Assembly (NCBI GenBank): GCA_015662935.1
Contig: DQTF01000071.1
Span: 1 to 5,500 of the forward strand
Direction of reading: 5' to 3'
Source: Crocinitomicaceae bacterium
Lineage (GTDB): Bacteria; Bacteroidota; Bacteroidia; Flavobacteriales_D; Crocinitomicaceae
DNA length: 5,500 nucleotides
The translations under genes were made by a program, and so were the position numbers. Positions 1-5,500 of the stretch are shown piece by piece; the stretch's first letter is position 1, and the number at the start of each line of letters is the position of its first letter. The notes under the pieces were generated by a model. That model ran no database searches. It was not told the DNA's origin and saw only the letters and a program-made list of their open reading frames with translations.

Positions 1-1
1 A

Positions 2-886
2 ACATACTATTTAGCATCAATGGAATATGCAATTCATAGAAATATTACCAAACCTATTGAACTTAAATATTCTAGCTATGATCCTTATTATACGTATTTG
101 TCTATTGTAGATAAAAGCAGTTATTCTTCATGTGAAGATGGAACTTTTTTAGAGGATGCTTGTAAGCACCTTTCTAAAAATGGTGCAAAAAGAAAAATAA
201 ACAATGAGCTCTCTTGTGGAGATGACCTTTCAAAATTCAATGATGACCAATCAATTCTAGATTTCACAGATTTCGTAAGAGTATATGATTGGCTAGATGA
301 TATGGAAGAGAACGTAACTGCTGTTTGTCAATCAATCGTTGACAAGCATCCTGTTGTTTTTGGGATTTATGTCCCTGCGTCTTTTTTCGATATTGGTAAC
401 GATGGTTTGTTTAAGCCTACTAATTACGAGAGAGAACATCCTGTGTCAACTGCAGAAGGAGGTCATGCAATGACAATTGTTGGTTATGATGATGAAAAAT
501 TTGGGGGTTGCTTTACGGTTGTAAATTCTTGGGGTGAAGATTGGGGAGATGATGGCTTCTTATACATGAAGTACGACGATTTTCAAGCCTTTGGTCAAAA
601 TGCTTATTCGTTCGACACGAAACTGAAAGAAAGATATACGCAAACAGTTGGTACGGTCTTCGGGGAAACATATTCAGGTTATGGAATTAATAGATACAAA
701 GGTGGCGGGCTTTTTGAAGGAGAATTCAGAAACGGACAAATGGATGAAGGGGTTTACTTTAATCACAGCAAAAAACTGTTCAAAGGTGGTAAGCTTTTTA
801 TGAAAAAAATGGTGAAAAAAAACTACGGATATTTAATTTACGATAAATGGGATGCTAAAAAACCAATAGGATTTGTATTAAAATAA
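2..886 (+). CDS. C1 (papain-like) cysteine peptidase with C-terminal MORN-like repeat, 5' partial
   Basis: This is the C-terminal part of a papain-fold peptidase. Numbering from the ATG at 20, the catalytic histidine is H149 in GGHAMTIVGYDD and the catalytic asparagine is N169 in the hallmark NSWGEDWGDDGF. The reading frame is open to the left edge: six codons (TYYLAS) precede that ATG. The run TYYLASMEYAI matches the helix that follows the catalytic cysteine in C1 enzymes, so the cysteine should lie just outside the window and M20 is probably not the start. Residues about 43-56 (FLEDACKHLSKNG) fit the family's substrate-cleft helix. After the peptidase core, residues 216-260 hold one good MORN-type motif (FEGEFRNGQMDEGVYF) and a degenerate second copy (LFKGGKL). 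Localisation cannot be judged without the N terminus. The stop is 6 nt before the M48 gene, so the two are probably cotranscribed. The family call is secure; the substrate is unknown. Confidence 0.88.
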   Translation, partial: TYYLASMEYAIHRNITKPIELKYSSYDPYYTYLSIVDKSSYSSCEDGTFLEDACKHLSKNGAKRKINNELSCGDDLSKFNDDQSILDFTDFVRVYDWLDDMEENVTAVCQSIVDKHPVVFGIYVPASFFDIGNDGLFKPTNYEREHPVSTAEGGHAMTIVGYDDEKFGGCFTVVNSWGEDWGDDGFLYMKYDDFQAFGQNAYSFDTKLKERYTQTVGTVFGETYSGYGINRYKGGGLFEGEFRNGQMDEGVYFNHSKKLFKGGKLFMKKMVKKNYGYLIYDKWDAKKPIGFVLK

Positions 887-892
887 AGAATT

Positions 893-2530
893 ATGAAATT
901 ATTGCTTGCTTTTATAGGTATGTTTTTGATTGTGCTAAATGCGAACGCGCTAACTGATCAAGAAAAACAAAAAATAATAGAAACAATCTACCAAAAAATA
1001 TATAACGCAAGTTCCGATAAAGGCATCGCGCCATCGTTAAAATTTGACACCTACAAAGCACGTCAAATTGCATACATGATGAAGGATAGAGACGGTAAAC
1101 CAATGATTGGTTTTGAATCCAAAGCTTTCGAGGTCTGTGAAAAGTTTGGTAATAGAAGAGACGATGCTATTGCATTATTACTTGGACATGAAATTAGTCA
1201 TCACATCATGCGCCATCACTGGGGTAAAGAGTTTCGTTCAGCATATTCTATTGGAGAATTAGAAAAGGAAATCAAAGATCTCGACAAAGGGAATGCCTTG
1301 AAATTTGAAACTCAAGCAGACGAAAACGGAGGTATCCTTTGCTTCATGGCAGGTTATGACACAGGAGGACTTGCAGAAGAATTATTGAAAGAATTATACA
1401 AAGCGTATAACATTCAAGACAGTCCTAAGTATCCATCTTTGGCGGAGAGAATAAAAATTGCAAAAACGCAAGATTCTCTTGTTCAGACTTATATTAAAGT
1501 ATTTGAAACGGCAAATTATGCCTTAATGATTCAAGAATACGATATTGCAATTAGATGTTTTGATTGGGTAACTACGAAGTTTCAAAGCAGAGAAATTTAT
1601 AATAATTATGGAGTTGCTTTGTTTTTAAAAGGAATCGAAGAATCTGATCCTGATGATATCAAATACATCTACCCAATAGAGTTAGATTTAGAAAGTAAAA
1701 TCAATGCTCGGGGTTTAAAAGGAATGGGAGATGATGTAAAAGCATTGTTTGAAAAATCCATTGAAATGTTTGAGAAAGCAGTAGACCGAGATAAAAAATT
1801 CTTAACTGGAAAATTGAATATCGCTTGTGCTTATTCTGTGTTAAGTAATTTTCGAAAAGCTAAAAATTATGCAGAAGATGTAATTTATGATGCGGATAAA
1901 ACAAAAGATAAATACACCATTCTGAATGCGAAGCTAGTCTTAGCAATCATTAATGACATAGATGAGAATGGAGATAAAGGAAAATCAAAGCAAATTTTGG
2001 ATGATTTAATAAGTCAAGGACACCTTTTAGCAGAAATGAATCAGCAATTAATGGAAGGTGAAGATATTTCAGAAATTGAAATTCTTGCGATGCCACTAAA
2101 ATGGATGGACGGTTCTATGCCTAAATTAGAGCAACCAAAATATCCTAAGAGAGAAAGTTTAACGGGATTATCAAAGTATAGCATGTCTGCTTTGCAAAAT
2201 GAAATACCAAATGGGGCTGAAGAACAACTTAAATTTGGTAGAGATGATCAAATTCTAATTGCAAACTTTGATGATTCAAGATTGTATTTTATACCAGGAG
2301 ATAAATTTATTCTATTTCATGCAACTAAAAATAATTACACCGGAACAACAGAGCAAGGAATTAAATTAGGGAGCACAAAAGATGAGGTTCTATCAAAATA
2401 TGGAGCGCCAGGCTCTGTTAATACAACAAAACAAGGCCTCATTCTTTCTTATCCGAAGAATAAATTACTGGTCCTCATAGGACATGAGAATACCGTCACA
2501 CGATGGATTGTCTGGCGAGGTGACTTATAA
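893..2530 (+). CDS. Secreted M48 family zinc metallopeptidase with TPR-like region and BamE-like C-terminal segment
   Basis: This is a 545-residue exported metalloprotease. Residues 1-19 form a signal peptide (MKLLLAFIG..., likely cut after ANA) with no lipobox cysteine, so a soluble periplasmic protein is expected. The zinc site is HEISH (H99, E100, H103), with the third ligand E139 in ETQAD, the usual M48 ExxAD. YPSLAERI at 180-187 matches the conserved M48 motif after it. Residues about 200-245 and 280-380 are TPR-like helical pairs, for example the stretch around YDIAIRCF and KALFEKSIEMFEKAV. Residues about 485-545 (GIKLGSTKDEVLSKYGAPG, then a short beta-rich stretch) resemble the SmpA/OmlA/BamE pattern. 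M48 plus TPR recalls the periplasmic protease BepA, but the order and tail differ, so no symbol is given. The gene starts 6 nt after the C1 peptidase stop and ends at a strong terminator. The ATG is chosen because it begins the signal peptide. Confidence 0.9.
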   Translation: MKLLLAFIGMFLIVLNANALTDQEKQKIIETIYQKIYNASSDKGIAPSLKFDTYKARQIAYMMKDRDGKPMIGFESKAFEVCEKFGNRRDDAIALLLGHEISHHIMRHHWGKEFRSAYSIGELEKEIKDLDKGNALKFETQADENGGILCFMAGYDTGGLAEELLKELYKAYNIQDSPKYPSLAERIKIAKTQDSLVQTYIKVFETANYALMIQEYDIAIRCFDWVTTKFQSREIYNNYGVALFLKGIEESDPDDIKYIYPIELDLESKINARGLKGMGDDVKALFEKSIEMFEKAVDRDKKFLTGKLNIACAYSVLSNFRKAKNYAEDVIYDADKTKDKYTILNAKLVLAIINDIDENGDKGKSKQILDDLISQGHLLAEMNQQLMEGEDISEIEILAMPLKWMDGSMPKLEQPKYPKRESLTGLSKYSMSALQNEIPNGAEEQLKFGRDDQILIANFDDSRLYFIPGDKFILFHATKNNYTGTTEQGIKLGSTKDEVLSKYGAPGSVNTTKQGLILSYPKNKLLVLIGHENTVTRWIVWRGDL

Positions 2531-2534
2531 AATT

Positions 2535-2564
2535 AAAAGCCTGATTAACCATCAGGCTTTTTTT
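2535..2564 (+). terminator. Rho-independent terminator of the two-protease unit
   Basis: A perfect 11-bp stem (AAAAGCCTGAT at 2535-2545 with ATCAGGCTTTT at 2551-2561) closes a 5-nt loop TAACC. The 3' arm ends in an unbroken run of seven Ts (2558-2564). It begins 4 nt after the M48 stop codon. This separates the protease operon from the thioredoxin gene, which therefore needs its own promoter or read-through. Confidence 0.93.
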
Positions 2565-2593
2565 ATGGTATCACTTTTGCTTCTATATCCATA

Positions 2594-3490
2594 ATGAAGC
2601 ACCAAGCTAAACATATCGTTCTCATTCTGTCTTTTCTGTTCTCCTTGAGCCTAGGAGCAATAGGGATTGAGTTTAAAGAACTTTCTTTAGACAACGCCAT
2701 CACATTAGCAGAGCAAGAAAATAAAGCAATCTTCGTTGATTTCTATACAAATTGGTGTGCCCCATGTAAAAAGTTAGCAAGCACAGTTTTTACAGACGAG
2801 CGCTTAGGAGGGTTGTTCACTGCAAATTTTATTTCGATAAGAATTGATGGTGATGCGAAAGAAGCAATGTTTTTAAAAGAAAAATTCAACATCACAGCAT
2901 ACCCAACCATGCTTTTCCTAGACAAGAATGGTGAGGCACATCGAAAATTAATAGGATACCGAACGGCCAATGAATTGATGAATAGTACGAACTCTCTCAT
3001 TACAAATGCACCGTTGGCAAATTACCGAAGTAGTTTCAAAAATGGAAATAGAACTCCTTCTTTTGTTTGTTCTTACCTTCAAGAATTGAAGTTCAACCAT
3101 CTTCCAACTGAATTAATTGCTAAAACCTATTTAAATTCTACTTCAATCAATTTAAAATCGAAGTTCGATTTGCAAATAATAATAGAAGCAAAAATTCATT
3201 ACGAAAGTGAAATTTCTCTGAATTTATTTAAGAATGTTGATGTTTATTATCTGGAGAATGAAGACCTAGTAGCAGAACTCATTCAGCAAATCATTCTAAA
3301 CAAATACAAAGAGGCTTTCGAAAATAGAAACAGTGATATGCTCGCCTATTTTCTACCTAAAGTGATAGATGCGTTTAGAAAAACAATTGATAATGAAGTA
3401 TCGATGGATAATTTCACGGATAAATTGAATGAACTATTTCGTATAGAAATCAGAGGACTTCGATATAAGTCTAGCAAAACAACCGTATAA
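2594..3490 (+). CDS. Exported thioredoxin-fold protein (WCAPC) with helical C-terminal domain
   Basis: This is a 298-residue protein with a basic N terminus and hydrophobic core at residues 1-22 (MKHQAKHIVLILSF...), so a Sec signal peptide cut near SLGA is likely. The thioredoxin fold covers about 26-135: strand KAIFVDFY, active site W54-C55-A56-P57-C58, then FISIRIDGDA, and the cis-proline P104 in AYPTMLFLD. This is the layout of Bacteroidota periplasmic thioredoxin_7/DsbD-gamma-like proteins, which reduce or exchange disulfides on exported partners. The active-site dipeptide AP favours a reductase-like or electron-relay role over a strong oxidase; that is inference. Residues 145-298 are a charged, mainly helical domain of unknown function that roughly doubles the usual thioredoxin length. 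The start at 2594 is chosen because it begins the signal peptide; no clear ribosome site precedes it. The gene stands alone between a terminator and a 65-nt gap. Confidence 0.88.
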   Translation: MKHQAKHIVLILSFLFSLSLGAIGIEFKELSLDNAITLAEQENKAIFVDFYTNWCAPCKKLASTVFTDERLGGLFTANFISIRIDGDAKEAMFLKEKFNITAYPTMLFLDKNGEAHRKLIGYRTANELMNSTNSLITNAPLANYRSSFKNGNRTPSFVCSYLQELKFNHLPTELIAKTYLNSTSINLKSKFDLQIIIEAKIHYESEISLNLFKNVDVYYLENEDLVAELIQQIILNKYKEAFENRNSDMLAYFLPKVIDAFRKTIDNEVSMDNFTDKLNELFRIEIRGLRYKSSKTTV

Positions 3491-3543
3491 TCAATTGTTA
3501 AGAGCTTTGAGAGTCTTACTGTAAATTTCTCCTCTCTTTTAGC

Positions 3544-3551
3544 TACATTTG
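3544..3551 (+). promoter_or_regulatory. Possible Bacteroidota -7 promoter element (TACATTTG)
   Basis: TACATTTG is an exact match to the TAnnTTTG -7 consensus of Bacteroidota sigma-A promoters. It lies in the 65-nt gap before the small exported-protein gene. No TTG or TTTG sits at the usual distance for a -33 box; the nearest TTTG, at 3506-3509, is too far upstream. If the element is used, transcription would begin almost at the ATG at 3556, giving a nearly leaderless message. A chance match is quite possible in DNA this AT-rich. Confidence 0.3.
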
Positions 3552-3555
3552 AATC

Positions 3556-4284
3556 ATGATAAAAACATTCCTTCCTTTTCTTTTTCTTGTGATTAGCATC
3601 GCATCTTTCTCTCAGAAAGCAACTACACTAGAACAACAAAATCTTCAGATTGATACCAATTGGAAAGAGGCAATGACTAATATTCACAAGTTAAAGACAG
3701 GAACACTGCTTGTTGCACTAGATTTTAAAGCAAAGAAAGTTGCTTACTACAACAAGTACAACAACACGAAAGCGGCAAATAAATTAGAAACGCAACAACT
3801 TGAAATCAATCGAAATATCATTCATTCAATAGATTCTCTTTATACCTTCAGCAAGGTTCTTTATTTCAATGTTGACGACCTAAGAAAAGTTAAAGAAAAA
3901 AAGCTGAAAGAAATTACGTTCTACAACTCTCTAGGAGAGAAAGACGCAAGCATGAAGTTAAGCACGGACTTTTTTCTGGTAGGCTCATTCTCAACGGTCT
4001 CTGAAAATTATGAAGAAGAGGCTACTTATGCAGCTAAAAACAGTGTCAATGCATTCGTTCTTTTAGATGAGAATTTAAAACAATTAAAACGACCTTTTCC
4101 CTATTATTCAACTTATCATCCAAACTATTTTGTTTCAAAGCGATACCTCAAACCGACTAGACGATTGCAAGAAAATTTAGAGTTGTTTGAGAAAGGAGGA
4201 GAAGTAAAATACAACAAGCGCGAAAAGCGCAGAGCTGAAAAACGTGCACGTTTAGCAAAGAAAAATCAAGCGAAAAACCAATAG
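3556..4284 (+). CDS. Small exported protein of unknown function with basic C-terminal tail
   Basis: I do not recognise a characterised family. The 242-residue product starts with a clear signal peptide (MIKTFLPFLFLVISIASFSQ, cut near residue 19-20), which fixes the start. The mature part has a strand-like segment KTGTLLVALDFKAKKV (47-62), then a long charged helix (about 63-95) and alternating strands and helices including KVLYFNVDDLR (100-110) and VNAFVLLDENL (164-174). The pattern 'K.G.LLV.L..K' followed by a lysine-rich helix resembles uncharacterised secreted proteins that I recall as common in Bacteroidota; that is memory, not a search. Residues 219-242 are strongly basic (KREKRRAEKRARLAKK), which could bind anionic envelope material or nucleic acid. 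There are no cysteines in the mature region, so it is not an obvious disulfide client of the upstream thioredoxin-like protein. Its 3' end overlaps the convergent glycosyltransferase gene by 19 nt. Confidence 0.8.
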   Translation: MIKTFLPFLFLVISIASFSQKATTLEQQNLQIDTNWKEAMTNIHKLKTGTLLVALDFKAKKVAYYNKYNNTKAANKLETQQLEINRNIIHSIDSLYTFSKVLYFNVDDLRKVKEKKLKEITFYNSLGEKDASMKLSTDFFLVGSFSTVSENYEEEATYAAKNSVNAFVLLDENLKQLKRPFPYYSTYHPNYFVSKRYLKPTRRLQENLELFEKGGEVKYNKREKRRAEKRARLAKKNQAKNQ

Positions 4285-5297
4285 TCTTTTCCTTTTGTCA
4301 AGTTGTATTTGTCTAATTCAACTTGTATCTCTTTCTGTCCATCAGGAGAGGCAACGGCAATAATTATTTGCGGGAAACTAAGTTCTTCAAGAAAAGAAAA
4401 GTGCTTCATTTTGACTGCATAAATGTCTTTTCCAATCTTTTTATCATTGTCGCAAACCCAGTTTAAGTTTTCCTCTTTCTGTAGAAGTAGTTTTGCCAAA
4501 TCTTTCCCATTTTTTCCAGCTCCCCAAAGAACCAACGGACGATTTTCATCTCTGTCCATTTCAAAAAAGCAGCGAACCTTTAACTCAAAAAAGCGATTGT
4601 CTTTGTAAACCTCCCAATTTCTTGAAATTCTATCACTTCTATCTCGCCAGTGATGCAAAACTTGAGGCAAGCCAATGATTTTCAATCCTCCGGCAATAAA
4701 ACGAAAGCACAAATCGTAATCTTCTGGAAAATCATCAGGTTCAAAACTACCAATTCTGTCAAAATCTGTTCGGTGCACCAACCAACAATTGGAAGGAATT
4801 ACACATTCTTTGTACACCTCTTCTCGGTAAGATTGCGTTTTAGCAAGTTTCATCAACCATTTGTCATAGCGTTTAAAACCATCACCAATCTCTCCTTCAT
4901 CTGAGAAGTATTCTGTCGCTCCTGTGATTAAGATACCTCGAAAATCATTACGAATATCAAGCGGAGTCGAGATGGAAGCCACCATCACCTCCAACTTATC
5001 CTTCGGCATTACATCATCCGAATCCATTCTATGAATCAACTCTCCCGAAGAATGCGCATATCCAAACCGCAAAGCATTCAACAAGCTCGGATTTGGATTC
5101 TGCAAAGCTTTAATTCTAGGATCTTTCTGAGCATACTCTTGAAGAATGGAATAACAATCATCGGAAGAAGCATCATCCACAGCAAGTAACTCCCAATTTG
5201 TGTATGTCTGTGCAAGAATAGAATCCAAGCAAGTTCTTAAATACCTTGCAGTATCCTTAACAGGGAGAATGATGGATATTTTAAGATTAGTTACCAA
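4266..5297 (-). CDS. Family 2 glycosyltransferase with C-terminal Rossmann-like domain (TTG start)
   Basis: This is a 343-residue GT-A fold enzyme. ISIILPVKDTARYL (8-20) is the first beta strand. VDDASSDD (D41, D42) binds the nucleotide. MDSDD (D92-D95) is the metal-binding DxD region, and E192-D193 in PEDYDLC is the acidic pair usually containing the catalytic base. It transfers a sugar from a nucleotide donor to an acceptor, probably in cell-surface polysaccharide synthesis at the inner face of the membrane; no membrane segment is visible. Residues about 253-343 form a second domain, RPLVLWGAGKNGKDLAKLL then CDND and IIIAVASPDG, a Rossmann-like layout with the glycine motif G259-A-G-K-N-G264. 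Such tails occur on some glycosyltransferases and methyltransferases; their ligand is unclear. An in-frame stop lies at 5307-5309 and the next ATG is codon 91, inside the catalytic domain, so TTG at 5297 is the only sensible start. The 3' end overlaps the preceding convergent gene by 19 nt. Confidence 0.88.
   Translation of the reverse strand: MVTNLKISIILPVKDTARYLRTCLDSILAQTYTNWELLAVDDASSDDCYSILQEYAQKDPRIKALQNPNPSLLNALRFGYAHSSGELIHRMDSDDVMPKDKLEVMVASISTPLDIRNDFRGILITGATEYFSDEGEIGDGFKRYDKWLMKLAKTQSYREEVYKECVIPSNCWLVHRTDFDRIGSFEPDDFPEDYDLCFRFIAGGLKIIGLPQVLHHWRDRSDRISRNWEVYKDNRFFELKVRCFFEMDRDENRPLVLWGAGKNGKDLAKLLLQKEENLNWVCDNDKKIGKDIYAVKMKHFSFLEELSFPQIIIAVASPDGQKEIQVELDKYNLTKGKDYWFFA
4299..4325 (+). 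terminator. Hairpin just after the exported-protein gene, possible weak terminator
   Basis: CAAGTTG (4299-4305) pairs perfectly with CAACTTG (4319-4325). Inside it, after one T-T mismatch, ATT (4307-4309) pairs with AAT (4315-4317), leaving a 5-nt loop TGTCT. It begins 15 nt after the stop of the plus-strand gene and is followed by the T-rich stretch TATCTCTTTC rather than a clean T run. It lies inside the C-terminal coding region of the convergent glycosyltransferase gene, so the symmetry could also be a coding accident. There is no other candidate terminator between these convergent genes. Confidence 0.3.
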
Positions 5298-5318
5298 ATG
5301 AGAAAATTATTTATAATA

Positions 5319-5361
5319 ACCACGGATGCACTGATTTACTAATTATCAATTCATCCTTGGT
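5319..5361. repeat. Imperfect inverted repeat upstream of the glycosyltransferase gene
   Basis: ACCACGGATG (5319-5328) pairs with CATCCTTGGT (5352-5361) at nine of ten positions. After a 3-nt internal loop, TGAT (5332-5335) pairs with ATCA (5345-5348) around a 9-nt loop. There is no T run on either strand, so it does not look like a terminator. From memory, phrases like ACCACGGATGCAC and its complement recur as dispersed intergenic repeats in Bacteroidota and other phyla; this could be one degenerate copy. The inverted repeat itself is plain in the sequence; its identity as a dispersed repeat is unproven. Confidence 0.55.
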
Positions 5362-5399
5362 GAAATTCGAGTATTACCTACTCTCTACTTTGTCTAAGA

Positions 5400-5415
5400 G
5401 CAAGTTTGGACTTGC
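5400..5415. repeat. Short perfect hairpin (REP-like)
   Basis: GCAAGT (5400-5405) pairs perfectly with ACTTGC (5410-5415) around a TTGG tetraloop. Neither strand has a following T run, so intrinsic termination is unlikely. Small hairpins of this shape are typical of REP-type intergenic repeats mobilised by IS200-like (RAYT) transposases, but no transposase is present here and copy number cannot be judged from one window. It lies in the same gap as the inverted repeat at 5319-5361. Confidence 0.45.
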
Positions 5416-5441
5416 AATATAATTCTGGACACTGAGTTAAG

Positions 5442-5500
5442 TCACGCTGCATGTTTATGATTAATAATTTCTAATTCAAATTCCTTTATTGTTTTGTAAT
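5442..5500 (-). CDS. Possible C-terminal end of an unidentified gene running off the right edge
   Basis: On the minus strand one frame is open from the right edge to a TGA at 5444-5442, encoding YKTIKEFELEIINHKHAA. The other two minus frames have early stops. The charged, amphipathic, helix-like composition looks like a protein tail, but 18 codons are too few to name a family, and an open run this short is common by chance. If real, it would lie upstream of the glycosyltransferase in the same direction, with a 144-nt gap containing the two inverted repeats. Confidence 0.35.
   Translation of the reverse strand, partial: YKTIKEFELEIINHKHAA

Noticed and set aside
912..1103. 63-codon open frame on the minus strand
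   Set aside because: It lies wholly inside the M48 gene, opposite its signal peptide and N-terminal region, and has no recognisable domain.
2572..2579. CACTTTTG, a seven-of-eight match to the Bacteroidota -7 element before the thioredoxin gene
   Set aside because: One mismatch at the conserved first T and no -33 box at the right distance; too weak to list as a promoter.
2565..2594. Nine-codon open frame (MVSLLLLYP) whose stop overlaps the thioredoxin ATG, like a leader peptide
   Set aside because: It starts immediately after the terminator T run, has no ribosome site, no regulatory codon run and no attenuator hairpin.
2743..3000. 85-codon open frame on the minus strand
   Set aside because: It is antisense to the thioredoxin active-site region, whose family motifs show the plus strand is the coding one.
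3499..3538. Possible terminator after the thioredoxin gene (TAAGA/TCTTA and AAGAG/CTCTT pairings)
   Set aside because: Stems are only 5 bp with loops of 10 to 29 nt; no stable hairpin plus T run.
4218..4230. GCGC-GAAAA-GCGC mini-hairpin in the exported-protein gene
   Set aside because: Only a 4-bp stem within lysine/arginine codons (AAG CGC GAA AAG CGC), readily explained by the repetitive basic tail.
4423..4904. Three overlapping plus-strand open frames of 61-84 codons
   Set aside because: All are antisense to the glycosyltransferase catalytic and C-terminal domains and show only low-complexity, serine/phenylalanine-rich translations.
5378..5452. 24-codon minus-strand open frame (MQRDLTQCPELYCKSK...)
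   Set aside because: It overlaps the end of the possible partial gene and reads straight through the 5400-5415 hairpin; more likely chance translation of a repeat than a gene.

Overview
The window looks like chromosomal DNA from a member of the Bacteroidota, most likely the Flavobacteriales. The evidence is AT-rich DNA, A/T-rich gene starts without clear Shine-Dalgarno sites, Sec signal peptides ending in residues such as SFSQ, one perfect match to the Bacteroidota -7 promoter element (TAnnTTTG), and protein architectures typical of that phylum. This assignment is inference from style; no marker gene is present.

Left part (1-2564): two plus-strand genes 6 nt apart form an apparent operon of two proteases. 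The first is the 3' part of a papain-fold (C1) cysteine peptidase with a C-terminal MORN-like tail; its start and catalytic cysteine lie off the left edge. The second is a secreted M48 zinc metallopeptidase with TPR-like helices and a C-terminal segment that resembles the SmpA/BamE fold. A strong rho-independent terminator closes the unit.

Middle (2594-4284): two plus-strand genes encode exported proteins. One is a thioredoxin-fold protein with a WCAPC active site and an extra helical C-terminal domain. The other is a small exported protein of unknown function with a strongly basic tail. The latter has a -7-like motif directly before its ATG.

Right part (4266-5500): a minus-strand family 2 glycosyltransferase carries a C-terminal Rossmann-like GAGKNG domain. 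Its 3' end overlaps the preceding convergent gene by 19 nt, and its only plausible start is TTG. The roughly 140 nt upstream of it contain two inverted repeats that look like a dispersed-repeat or small mobile-element remnant. Beyond them lies what may be the last 18 codons of another minus-strand gene running off the right edge.

Four of the five main genes fit the cell envelope: two proteases (the first one's localisation is unseen), a periplasmic redox protein and an exported protein of unknown role. The glycosyltransferase probably works at the cytoplasmic side on a surface glycan. I see no RNA gene, CRISPR array, phage gene or intact transposase. The least explained features are the M48/TPR/BamE-like architecture next to a C1-MORN peptidase, and the hairpin-rich stretch before the TTG-started glycosyltransferase.
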